Below are positions 9,045 to 17,400 of a stretch of 64,000 nucleotides of DNA, piece by piece. Positions within the stretch are counted from its first letter, which is position 1. Each line of letters begins with the position of its first letter. The DNA is taken from NCBI GenBank assembly GCA_024225395.1, contig JAAEMR010000251.1:1-64000 (forward strand), written 5' to 3'. Made by a program: the position numbers and the translations under genes. The stretch comes from Gammaproteobacteria bacterium (GTDB lineage Bacteria > Pseudomonadota > Gammaproteobacteria > GCA-001735895). Below the pieces are notes generated by a model, which searched no databases, was not told the origin of the DNA, and saw nothing but the letters and a program-made list of their open reading frames with translations.

Positions 9045-9773
9045 TTAATAACATGCTTCTCCATCATGTCTGTTCAACCTGGTTAAAATTTTAACTGGAT
9101 CTAATAAAATGGATAAAGAGTCCTTAATCGTTCCCAGGAATAGATTTTTACTCCCCGGTTTGGTCCATTTCACATCATCTTCATTCAGCTTGATAACCTT
9201 ACCCAGTTCATCACAGGTAATAGCCCAGTTATCATCACCAAAAATCAGAATATGCTGATACTCAGAATGTTGTTTTGAGTTTACCTGTAAGATTTTAGCA
9301 GTATCCACAACTTTCACATTTATTTCTCTGTGTTGCAAAATCCCCAGAAACCAGTCAGGGTTACCGGGTAGCAAGGTTAATCTTTTACCCCGGGTCACAA
9401 CACCGCCCAAATTAATTAAAGGAATTGACAACTGGTTACCAGCAACGCTGAACATTAGACATTGAACTGGAAATGTATGGTTAGATTGCGTCAATGCCTG
9501 TTCAGAAATCTCAACTTTTTCCAGTGCCTGCTCTACAGTTTCAAGTTTCACTTCTTCAAGCTGTAGTGCGTCAGGATCAACTTCAATGACTGGCTCGAAA
9601 GGCCCTGTTTCCAGATCGGGAAATAATTGTAAATTTGATATCTGTTGTACGGGCTTTACAGATTCCGGCTTTCCTGTTGATTCCTGAAGCAGGGTATCCA
9701 GAAAATCCTCAACAGCAAAGTCTGAATTAAGCAGACCGCTGTTGAACTTTTTCTGCATTTTTATTTCTCTCAT
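9045..9773 (-). CDS. parP: ParP-like CheW-domain protein (chemosensory array localisation)
   Basis: 242 residues. The first ~95 are acidic and Gln/Glu/Pro-rich, with an N-terminal hydrophobic patch (FAVEDFLDTLLQ). Residues ~100-235 form a CheW-like domain (VQCLMFSVAGNQLSIPL, GNPDWFLGILQHR). In Vibrio, ParP has this layout; its CheW-like AIF domain binds CheA and its N-terminus meets the ATPase ParC, so arrays are inherited at the pole. The gene follows parC and overlaps it by 47 bases. The start at 9773 has an SD (AGGA, five-base spacing), better than the internal ATG at 9758. The role is inferred from architecture and neighbours. Confidence 0.8.
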   Translation of the reverse strand: MREIKMQKKFNSGLLNSDFAVEDFLDTLLQESTGKPESVKPVQQISNLQLFPDLETGPFEPVIEVDPDALQLEEVKLETVEQALEKVEISEQALTQSNHTFPVQCLMFSVAGNQLSIPLINLGGVVTRGKRLTLLPGNPDWFLGILQHREINVKVVDTAKILQVNSKQHSEYQHILIFGDDNWAITCDELGKVIKLNEDDVKWTKPGSKNLFLGTIKDSLSILLDPVKILTRLNRHDGEACY

Positions 9774-10542
9774 GGATTCCTAACAGAAAATTTATTAATT
9801 TCTTATACGCAAGTGATCCCCGTGAATAGGGAGCCATAGTCGGAAGCGGGACACCGGCTTTACTGGCATCACGGAATTTAGTATCGATTGGAATCACCGA
9901 ACCCCACACATTAAAACGATAGGTTTCTTTCATTTCCTTTAACGCATCCTGTGAAGCTCTTGTGCGCTGATCATACATGGTGGGAACAATGATATAGGGT
10001 GTTTTTTTATTTAGCGATTTTTCAACCATTCCCAGGGTATGCGTCATACGCTCCAGACCTTTCAGCGAAAGGTAATCTGTTTGTGCAGGGATAAGAGCCT
10101 GGTCACAGGCAGCCAGTGCATTTATCATCAAAATACCTAACATAGGAGGGCAGTCGATCAAACCATAGGCAAATTTATCGGCAACGCTTTTGATTGCTTT
10201 GGCCACAACCAGTCCTTTTCCAACACCTTGATTTGAACCAATTTGACGGTCAAGTGTGGCTAATGCAGAAGAAGCGGCAAAAAGATAGGTATTTTTTATC
10301 GGTGTGGGTAATAACAGTCTGGCCACATCCGCAGGATTAGTTGTCGGATTTGAAAATAAGGAATAGATTCCGGTATCAATCTCATCGGGGTTATAACCCA
10401 GGTAACTGGTTAAGGAACCATGCGGATCAAGATCAACCAGTAATAGTCTTTCCCCTGTATTGGACAAATGGCCCGCGAGACTGACCACCGAAGTGGTCTT
10501 TCCGACGCCGCCTTTCTGATTTATGCTTGCCCAGGTTTTCAT
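9727..10542 (-). CDS. parC: ParA-family ATPase ParC (polar localisation of chemotaxis arrays)
   Basis: 271 residues with a deviant Walker A (KGGVGKTTS, near residues 10-18), the LLVDLDPHGSLTSYLG segment and the GLIDCPPMLGILMINAL region of ParA/MinD-type ATPases. Chromosome-partition ParA is normally paired with parB. Here the gene sits between cheA and a CheW-like parP, which is the hallmark of ParC. ParC forms a polar gradient or focus that recruits chemosensory arrays through ParP. Confidence 0.85.
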   Translation of the reverse strand: MKTWASINQKGGVGKTTSVVSLAGHLSNTGERLLLVDLDPHGSLTSYLGYNPDEIDTGIYSLFSNPTTNPADVARLLLPTPIKNTYLFAASSALATLDRQIGSNQGVGKGLVVAKAIKSVADKFAYGLIDCPPMLGILMINALAACDQALIPAQTDYLSLKGLERMTHTLGMVEKSLNKKTPYIIVPTMYDQRTRASQDALKEMKETYRFNVWGSVIPIDTKFRDASKAGVPLPTMAPYSRGSLAYKKLINFLLGIHERNKNAEKVQQRSA

Positions 10543-10619
10543 AACAGATAATTAAAACGCTAAGCATCAGGTGAGTCAATTTTTAACATGAAATCTATAC
10601 CGGCCGTTTCATTCAGGCA

Positions 10620-12764
10620 TTACGAGAATGCTTTTAGCAGACCTGGAATATCCAGAATAATAGCAATATTTCCATCACCAGTGATGGTCGAACCCGCCAT
10701 ACCGGGTAAACCCTGCAATAATTTATCCAGGGGTTTAATAACCACTTCTTCCTGCCCGATCACATGATCCACTACAAAACCCACTGAATCATGCCCAACT
10801 TGAACCATAATAACATGCGGGTCATGATCTATACAGGATTCGATTTCTTTACCTTTTAACAACCATTTTCTTAAATGAAAAATTGGGGGAGCTTTACCTC
10901 TGTTGAGCACAACTTCCATACCATCAACCACGCTAATTTTTTTAGAGCTCAGTTCAAAGATTTCATTGACAATAGAAAGTGGTAATGCAAATTTACGCGT
11001 ACCCAGTTGAATCATCAAAGTGGGTAAAATAGCCAGGGTTAAAGGTACTTTAATGCGTAACTCTGTGCCTTTTCCCAGGGTTGAGTTTATTTCGATCAGA
11101 CCATTTAACTGTGTTATTTTGGTTTTTACTACATCCATGCCGACACCACGACCAGACACATCGGATATCTGTTCTTTAGTGGATAAACCCGGCATGAAAA
11201 TCAAATCAAAACATCCCTTATCATCCAGCCTGGAGGCCGTTTCAGTATCCATTAATCCCTTTTTCACTGCATTGTTTCTTAGCACTTCCGGATCCATACC
11301 AGCACCGTCATCGATTATCGACAGAATGATATGATCGCCTTCCTGTTGCGCAGAAAGGATAACTTTACCCTCTCTGGGTTTACCGGACTTTTCCCTGATA
11401 TCGGGTAGTTCAATGCCATGATCAACCGAGTTTCTGACCAGATGCACCAAAGGGTCAGCCAATGCTTCAACCAGATTTTTATCAAGATCGGTTTCTTCTC
11501 CCTTTAGCTCTAATAGAATTTCCTTATTCAAGGATCTGGCCAGATCACGAACTACTCGTGGAAAGCGACCAAATACTTTTTTAACCGGCTGCATGCGAGT
11601 TTTCATGACCGCTGTCTGTAAATCGGCGGTGACTACATCCAGACTGGATATAGCTTTATGTACACGCTCATCTTCAAATGTCTGACGTAAAGTATTTAAC
11701 CGGTTTCGTGTTAATACCAGTTCCCCTACTAAGTTCATGATGTCATCCAGCCTGGCTGTATCAACTCGAACCGTGGTTTCTCCTTTACTAACTACGGCAG
11801 CTGCCGCCTTTTTCGGCGCTGGTTTGGCCTTGCTTTCCGCTTTCTTCAGTGGCGCTTTTACTTTCGGACTGGATTTTGATTTCGTTGACGGTTTTACTTT
11901 CGCCGTTGAGTTTGCAGGTCCTTTTCCCTTGCCGTGCATTTCATCTAATAATGCTTCAAATTCATCATCAGAAATTTCGTCCGAATTCACCTTATCCTTT
12001 TTTGCGGATGATTTAGGTTTAGACTTAGATGCCGGCTTCGCCTTAACCTTCTTCGAGGGTGATTTAGATTTAGCCTTATCAGCAGCTGCAGGAATGACCC
12101 TTTTACCTTGAAGCTCATCCAGTAAGGCTTCAAATTCATCATCAGAAATTTCATCCGATGAATCCGTTTTCTGTATGGGTTTCTTAGTTTCTACAACCTT
12201 CGGAGGTTCACCTGAACCATGTAGGGCATCCAGTAAAGACTCAAATTCATCATCCGTAATTTCATCTTTACCAGAAACAAACTCTTCAGCTGCTTTTGCA
12301 GGGTCGACTGTTGCTTCTGATTCTTCCTCCCGAGGCTCTTCTGCTTCTTCAACTTCTGCTGAACCAGCCTCTGCATCAGAATCCTGCATTTCAACTAATT
12401 TCTGCATGATATCATCGGGTGCGGCCGTAGGATCTTCACCCGACCTGATCTCTTCAAACATACTGTTGACTTCATCCAGTACACGAAGAAACGTATCCAT
12501 CATGTCGGCAGTTAGACTGATTTCATTATTTCTTAACAGGTTAAATACATCTTCAGATTTGTGACATACTGCCACGAGGTTATCCAGTGCAAGAAAACTT
12601 CCACCGCCTTTGATAGTGTGAAATCCACGAAATATTGAATTCAGTAAATCGGAATCATCCGGTGTCTTTTCCAGACCAACCAGTTGTTCATTGAGTGTTT
12701 CCAGAATCTCTCCAGCTTCAATCAGGAAATCCTGTAAAATGTCATCTTCCAGATCTATTGCCAT
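10620..12764 (-). CDS. cheA: Chemotaxis histidine kinase CheA with triple linker motif
   Basis: 714 residues. The P1/Hpt domain has the phospho-accepting H49 in FHTIKGG. P3 dimerisation (about 330-395), the P4 ATPase (HLVRNSVDHG 441-450, DDGAGMD, GRGVGMDVV) and the CheW-like P5 (about 570-714) follow. The P2 region is replaced by an acidic and then Lys/Pro/Ser/Ala-rich linker. It carries three near-identical 17-residue motifs of the form DEISDDEFEALLDELHG at 167-183, 204-220 and 262-278. In Vibrio the corresponding LID region of CheA binds ParP, so these are probable docking sites. CheA autophosphorylates and passes phosphate to CheY. Confidence 0.97.
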   Translation of the reverse strand: MAIDLEDDILQDFLIEAGEILETLNEQLVGLEKTPDDSDLLNSIFRGFHTIKGGGSFLALDNLVAVCHKSEDVFNLLRNNEISLTADMMDTFLRVLDEVNSMFEEIRSGEDPTAAPDDIMQKLVEMQDSDAEAGSAEVEEAEEPREEESEATVDPAKAAEEFVSGKDEITDDEFESLLDALHGSGEPPKVVETKKPIQKTDSSDEISDDEFEALLDELQGKRVIPAAADKAKSKSPSKKVKAKPASKSKPKSSAKKDKVNSDEISDDEFEALLDEMHGKGKGPANSTAKVKPSTKSKSSPKVKAPLKKAESKAKPAPKKAAAAVVSKGETTVRVDTARLDDIMNLVGELVLTRNRLNTLRQTFEDERVHKAISSLDVVTADLQTAVMKTRMQPVKKVFGRFPRVVRDLARSLNKEILLELKGEETDLDKNLVEALADPLVHLVRNSVDHGIELPDIREKSGKPREGKVILSAQQEGDHIILSIIDDGAGMDPEVLRNNAVKKGLMDTETASRLDDKGCFDLIFMPGLSTKEQISDVSGRGVGMDVVKTKITQLNGLIEINSTLGKGTELRIKVPLTLAILPTLMIQLGTRKFALPLSIVNEIFELSSKKISVVDGMEVVLNRGKAPPIFHLRKWLLKGKEIESCIDHDPHVIMVQVGHDSVGFVVDHVIGQEEVVIKPLDKLLQGLPGMAGSTITGDGNIAIILDIPGLLKAFS

Positions 12765-12808
12765 GGTTTAACCTGCAAATTCTACAAAAATCACTAAGCA
12801 AATATTCA

Positions 12809-13555
12809 TCAAAAACCCAGGCTAGCCAGTAAATCATCAACTTCATCCTGGTTCGTGGCTACTTCTTCTTTATTGGCAGTAGCTAACTGGGGTCCATGAG
12901 CCATCGTGCCATCTTTATGCTCATTATTATTTTCTGAAATTTTAGCACCGGTTATTGCGACAAGCCTGACCAGTTTTCCTTCAATTTCCTGAACCATGCT
13001 TGTGACCTGCTTGATCATTTGCCCGGTCAGATCCTGATAATCCTGAGCCATCATGATATCCGTCATCTGCCCTTTAACTTTCTCGCTTTCAGCGCTGACA
13101 GAAGTCAGGAATGCATCAATATCACCAGTAAGAGTCAGAAAATCCTGCTTCGACATTTCCCTGGTTTTAAACTGCTTCCAGCGTTCATGTATTTCGGCAG
13201 CCTGATCATTAAATGCATTTACTATTTCTACCGTCTGTTCGGCATTAGTCATCGTACGATGAGCGGCCTGATCCGTTTTAGTGACGATAAAACTGAGTCG
13301 TTCCTTGGCATCAGGAATTTCTTCTTCGGCTAATTCTGCAACTCGATGATCATTACTGAAGGCATTAATTGACTCGTGTATTTCACGGGTTAAGGTGCCT
13401 AACTCGTAAAATAATGAAGGATCTCTTAATGCGCTCAATTCACCAATCAAAATATTAGATTGCTCTATATCACCTGCCTTAATTGTCTCAGCCAGATTAT
13501 TTAAGCGAGTCAGATACTCATCAGTGATCTGACCGGACTTGGATGCATCACTCAT
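12809..13555 (-). CDS. cheZ: CheY-phosphate phosphatase CheZ
   Basis: 248 residues, mainly long helices. The catalytic segment [12 protein letters not shown] provides D175 and Q179, equivalent to E. coli D143 and Q147, which dephosphorylate CheY-P. The C-terminal peptide [12 protein letters not shown] is the usual CheY-tethering helix after a flexible linker. The ATG overlaps the cheY stop (ATGA). The protein acts at the chemosensory array or pole. Confidence 0.95.
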   Translation of the reverse strand: MSDASKSGQITDEYLTRLNNLAETIKAGDIEQSNILIGELSALRDPSLFYELGTLTREIHESINAFSNDHRVAELAEEEIPDAKERLSFIVTKTDQAAHRTMTNAEQTVEIVNAFNDQAAEIHERWKQFKTREMSKQDFLTLTGDIDAFLTSVSAESEKVKGQMTDIMMAQDYQDLTGQMIKQVTSMVQEIEGKLVRLVAITGAKISENNNEHKDGTMAHGPQLATANKEEVATNQDEVDDLLASLGF

Positions 13556-13938
13556 GCATTCAGCCTCTCGAATATTTTTTCGATCTTTTCTTTCAGCGTA
13601 ACCGCAGTAAAGGGTTTCACCACATAACCATTCACACCCGCCTGAGCCGCTTCAACAATCTGCTCTCGCTTTGCCTCAGCCGTAACCATTAATACCGGTA
13701 AACTGCTCAGATTTTCATCTGCTCTGACTGTTTTCAATAATGTCAGACCATCCATGCCAGGCATATTCCAGTCGGTGACCAGGAAGTCAAACTTACCGGT
13801 TTTCAACATGGGTAGGGCTGTCTGCCCGTCATCAGCTTCAGTTGTGTTGTTAAATCCCAGATCACGTAGCAAATTTTTAATAATTCGACGCATAGTTGAA
13901 AAATCATCAACGATAAGGATCTTCATATTTTTATTCAT
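13552..13938 (-). CDS. cheY: Chemotaxis response regulator CheY
   Basis: A 128-residue single receiver domain. The acidic pocket is D11-D12 ([11 protein letters not shown]), the phospho-accepting D56 lies in [11 protein letters not shown], and the conserved lysine is in VVKPFT. CheY-P binds FliM and changes motor rotation. It is the first gene of the che operon and has a FliA-type promoter about 55 bases upstream. The FliM here has the matching N-terminal CheY-binding peptide. Confidence 0.97.
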   Translation of the reverse strand: MNKNMKILIVDDFSTMRRIIKNLLRDLGFNNTTEADDGQTALPMLKTGKFDFLVTDWNMPGMDGLTLLKTVRADENLSSLPVLMVTAEAKREQIVEAAQAGVNGYVVKPFTAVTLKEKIEKIFERLNA

Positions 13939-13992
13939 GCAACCTCCGACTATTGCATAACTATTTAAGCGCCTAAACTGCTATACACAGTG

Positions 13993-14018
13993 TTATCGGC
14001 TGAAATAAATTTTCTTTA
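13993..14018 (-). promoter_or_regulatory. FliA (sigma-28) promoter of the cheY operon
   Basis: Minus-strand TAAAGAAA-N10-GCCGATAA: a perfect GCCGATAA -10 and a TAAA -35 core, with spacing one base short of the N11 consensus. The predicted start is near 13986, about 48 bases before cheY. FliA itself is encoded immediately upstream, so the che operon is a late class transcript. Confidence 0.8.
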
Positions 14019-14213
14019 ATGTTAACTACACAGCTAATTTTAAAAACTACTGTATTTTGACCACTCACTGAGTAGTTACCTTTAATTTAGTAAGAATGTA
14101 TTTTTCTCTGTTGTCGATTAACTCTATTAGTTAAAAATCGAATCCAGAAAACAGGGTAACTTTATAAAAAATAAAAGTTCTTATTGCTCATCCAGGTTAA
14201 GCATAGTTCAATT

Positions 14214-14939
14214 TCATGAGTCTTTACTCCAATCCTTCATTTTAGATCGAATTCTTAAGACCGCCTGGGCATGAACCTGACAAACTCGTGATTCACTCAC
14301 CTCTAAAACCAGCCCAATTTCACGGAAGTTTAACTCTTCATCATAATACAGTGACATCACTAACTGCTCTTTTTTGGGTAAGTTACCGATGCTTTCGACC
14401 AGTTGATACTGATACTCTGTTTCACTGAGCGCTTCAAAAGGTGTTTTTTCAGATGAGCTGGGCGACAGGAAATCACTTTTTTCTTCCAGAGCATCCATGC
14501 TGAACAGCCGGGAGGTGTTTGAATCGACTAAAATTTGATGATATTCGGACAGGGTGATACCTAATTCCTTAGCGATATCGACATCTGTTGCATCAGCTCC
14601 TGTTCTGAGTTCAATATTATGTATCGCTTCAGCCGCTGCTCTGGATTTTCGATGCACTGATCGTGGTGTCCAGTCCAGCTTTCGAATTTCATCCAGCATT
14701 GCACCACGAATACGAATGCCTGCAAAGGTTTCAAAGCTGGCACCATGGTTAGCATTATATTTACTCGAAGCCTCCAATAGACCAAGCATACCAGCCTGTA
14801 TTAAATCATCGACTTGCACACTGTCCGGCAATCGATTGATTAGATGAAAAGCAATTCGTTTAACCAGTACTGCATGCCGCGCCACGATGTTATCTGCACC
14901 GTAAGCCTGTATCTCAGAATACATGGCGTGACCGTTCAT
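14214..14939 (-). CDS. fliA: Flagellar sigma factor FliA (sigma-28)
   Basis: 241 residues from the ATG at 14939, which overlaps the flhG stop (TAATG) and has a GAGG SD. An open frame runs on to 15101, but that extension lies inside flhG and is not needed for family length (about 240). Region 2 (DLIQAGMLGLLEASSKYN, FETFAGIRIRGAMLDEIRKLDWTPRSV in two blocks), region 3 and region 4 (NFREIGLVLEVSESRVCQVHAQA) are all present. FliA directs late flagellar and chemotaxis genes and is normally held by FlgM, which is not in this window. Confidence 0.96.
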   Translation of the reverse strand: MNGHAMYSEIQAYGADNIVARHAVLVKRIAFHLINRLPDSVQVDDLIQAGMLGLLEASSKYNANHGASFETFAGIRIRGAMLDEIRKLDWTPRSVHRKSRAAAEAIHNIELRTGADATDVDIAKELGITLSEYHQILVDSNTSRLFSMDALEEKSDFLSPSSSEKTPFEALSETEYQYQLVESIGNLPKKEQLVMSLYYDEELNFREIGLVLEVSESRVCQVHAQAVLRIRSKMKDWSKDS

Positions 14940-15802
14940 TACCTCAGGTCCTCGCTCTGAGAGCTGAAGTTGATCAACCTCTCGATGAAGAACTCCAGGT
15001 GTCCCTCCATCGTCTGAGGGACAGGCCAGTTCTGTACCTTCTGGCTCAATTTTCGAAACGCCATCGATGCCGGGCTTCTTGGATAATTTTGAATCACGCA
15101 CTTTTGTTTTTGAACCGATTTTTTTAAATAGTCGTCATAAGGAATAGATCCGATAAAGTCCAGAGTTGCATCCAGATACTTATCAGAAACTCTTGATAAC
15201 TTCATATATAGCTCACGTCCCTGCTGAATGCTATGGGCCTGATTCGCTAAAATGTGAAAACGCTGCACATTAAAGTCACGATTCATCACTTTAATCATCG
15301 CATAGGCATCAGTAATCGATGCAGGTTCATCACAAACAACCACAATAACTTCTCTGGATGCGCGGATATAACTCACCACTGACTCGGATAATCCGGCAGC
15401 TGTATCTATCAACAGAGTATCAATCTCCGTTGTTAACTCTGAAAAAGCTCGAATAATGCCTGCATTTTCTGCCGGTGACAGGTCAGACATGCTGCGGGTA
15501 CCCGAAGAAGCTGGAATAATTTTTATACCTTCAGGACCTTCAATAATCGTATCTTCCAGTGAGCATTCACCATTAATTACATGCGAAAGGTTATAACCGG
15601 GGTTCAAACCCAATAGCACATCAATATTAGCCAGCCCAAGATCGGCATCCATCAACAATATTTTTTGCCCCTGCTGAGCCAGAGATACGGCCAGGTTCAC
15701 GGTAATATTACTTTTGCCCACGCCACCTTTACCACTGGTGACAGCGACAACCTGGACGGGTTTCTGATTTTTCATTTGCCTGAGGCCTTGCGCCTGATCC
15801 AT
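14939..15802 (-). CDS. flhG: Flagellar number regulator FlhG (FleN/MinD-like ATPase)
   Basis: 287 residues. Deviant Walker A KGGVGKSN near residues 23-30, then LLMDADLGLANIDVLLG and the LLIDTAAGLS motif of MinD-type ATPases. FlhG restrains flagellar number by antagonising FlhF and, in Pseudomonas and Vibrio, the sigma-54 activator FleQ/FlrA. It lies between flhF and fliA, the standard order for polar flagellates. FleQ itself is outside the window. Confidence 0.95.
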   Translation of the reverse strand: MDQAQGLRQMKNQKPVQVVAVTSGKGGVGKSNITVNLAVSLAQQGQKILLMDADLGLANIDVLLGLNPGYNLSHVINGECSLEDTIIEGPEGIKIIPASSGTRSMSDLSPAENAGIIRAFSELTTEIDTLLIDTAAGLSESVVSYIRASREVIVVVCDEPASITDAYAMIKVMNRDFNVQRFHILANQAHSIQQGRELYMKLSRVSDKYLDATLDFIGSIPYDDYLKKSVQKQKCVIQNYPRSPASMAFRKLSQKVQNWPVPQTMEGHLEFFIERLINFSSQSEDLR

Positions 15803-15817
15803 ATTAATTCTCTAGTC

Positions 15818-17362
15818 TCAAACTGTCTGGTTATTGATAATGTGATTATAACGAAATGCCATGGTTTCCTTCTCGACCTGTTCTCCAAATTTTTGCATTA
15901 AGGATACCGCCCTGCTGACCAGACGATGATTTTTGGCCTGTTGTAAATCTTCCGGAACTCGCTGCCCGGTTCCACAATATGACAATGGAAGTTGATGCCT
16001 GATGGCTGCAGTAATGATACCACCCAAACTTGCAGATTCATCCATTTTAGTGACGATACCTCCCGCCAGTTTAACTTTACTAAAATTCTTGATAGTTTCA
16101 TTAAGTGCTGCCAGTTGTGTATTGGCAGACATCACCAGGTAAGGTTTTATTTCAGGTGAACCATGCTGTAACTCATGAAATTGCTCAGACAGGCGAACAT
16201 CAGCCTGGCTCATGCCGGCTGTATCAATCAGTACCAGCATTTTATCAGCAAGCATTTTCAGGCGATCAGTCAACTCTTCACTGGTGTTTGCTGTGAGTAA
16301 CGGAATTTCCAGCATACGGGCAAAATGTTGCAGTTGCTCCTGAGCGCCAATACGGAAATTATCCGTGGTAATCAACGCCACAGAATGTTTACCATGGGTA
16401 TGTGAAAATCGTGCTGCCAGCTTGGCAATAGTCGTCGTTTTACCCACTCCGGTAGAACCCACCAACGCAATACGTCCTCCATTTGACAGAATATCTGTTG
16501 TTGAGATTGGAATCGATTTAGCCAGAGTGCCTAATGCCTGCTGCCAGACTTTATGCGGTTCATCACTCATTTTTCCGAGTTGATTAAAAATCATTTCACA
16601 GATATCAGCCCCGAGACCCAGTTCTGTCATCAAGTTTAACAAAACCGTTCGAACAGGGTGCAAATCGCTGTAACGATCCCAGTCCAGTACACTTAACTGG
16701 CTTTGCATTAAATCACGTAAATTTTTCAATTCATCCTTAACTTCATCGATAACAGGTTGATGATTATAAGCAGAATCGACACGGCTGGTTTTCGGTGAAG
16801 ATTCAACAACCTGGCGATACTGATTCTCCTGTTGTACTTGTTTCTCGGCCAGTCGAATTTTAGCCTCTTCTTCTACCGGCAACATTTTCCGGCGAATAGA
16901 TGTCTCTACCTGTTTAACTTGCGCAACCGGAGCTGCTTTTTTTAAATGCAGGTTTTTTCGTTTTTTCAAACCGGGCATCACAGAAATGCCATCTTTATTA
17001 TCTTCTAGCGGTTTTACAAGCGGCACCTGTTTAAGCTGCTGCATTCCCAGAACCGGTTCTTTTCTGTCTTCATTAATTTGATCGAAAAGAAAATCAGGAA
17101 CGGTTTTAATATCTAAACCGGCACTGCTCAAGCTGGGTTCTGCTGTTTCTACTCGGGTGGGCACAGAGGGTATTGAGACAGCAGTCGCTGGAACTCCGGA
17201 ATAAGCATCCGCACTCTGATGTTCAAAATCTATAGCCGATAAAATTTCTACGCCTCCAGGCACTTTTTTATTACCCAGAATAACTGCATCAGGGCCCTGT
17301 TCCTGCTTTACCTGTGCCAGAGCTTCTCGCATGGTGGCTGCATAAGTTCGTTTTATTCTCAT
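15818..17362 (-). CDS. flhF: Flagellar placement GTPase FlhF
   Basis: 514 residues. A short basic N-terminal domain is followed by a long variable linker (about 50-215) and the NG domain of SRP-type GTPases. The P-loop GSTGVGKTT starts at residue 302, followed by DNFRIGAQEQL, LIDTAGMSQAD and TKMDESASLGG. FlhF marks the pole where the first flagellar parts assemble. The linker is longer than in many homologues. With flhG it points to one or a few polar flagella. Confidence 0.96.
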   Translation of the reverse strand: MRIKRTYAATMREALAQVKQEQGPDAVILGNKKVPGGVEILSAIDFEHQSADAYSGVPATAVSIPSVPTRVETAEPSLSSAGLDIKTVPDFLFDQINEDRKEPVLGMQQLKQVPLVKPLEDNKDGISVMPGLKKRKNLHLKKAAPVAQVKQVETSIRRKMLPVEEEAKIRLAEKQVQQENQYRQVVESSPKTSRVDSAYNHQPVIDEVKDELKNLRDLMQSQLSVLDWDRYSDLHPVRTVLLNLMTELGLGADICEMIFNQLGKMSDEPHKVWQQALGTLAKSIPISTTDILSNGGRIALVGSTGVGKTTTIAKLAARFSHTHGKHSVALITTDNFRIGAQEQLQHFARMLEIPLLTANTSEELTDRLKMLADKMLVLIDTAGMSQADVRLSEQFHELQHGSPEIKPYLVMSANTQLAALNETIKNFSKVKLAGGIVTKMDESASLGGIITAAIRHQLPLSYCGTGQRVPEDLQQAKNHRLVSRAVSLMQKFGEQVEKETMAFRYNHIINNQTV

Positions 17363-17400
17363 TCCGATACCTGACTTTAAATTCTAGTAATCATTTCAGT

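Noticed and set aside
11737-12564. Long plus-strand open frames opposite cheA
   Set aside because: They are shadows of the biased acidic/Lys-rich cheA linker codons. No SD and no recognisable domain.
14940-15101. Upstream extension of the fliA frame to 15101
   Set aside because: It lies wholly inside flhG, exceeds normal FliA length and shows no FliA-like sequence. The ATG at 14939 has an SD and overlaps the flhG stop.
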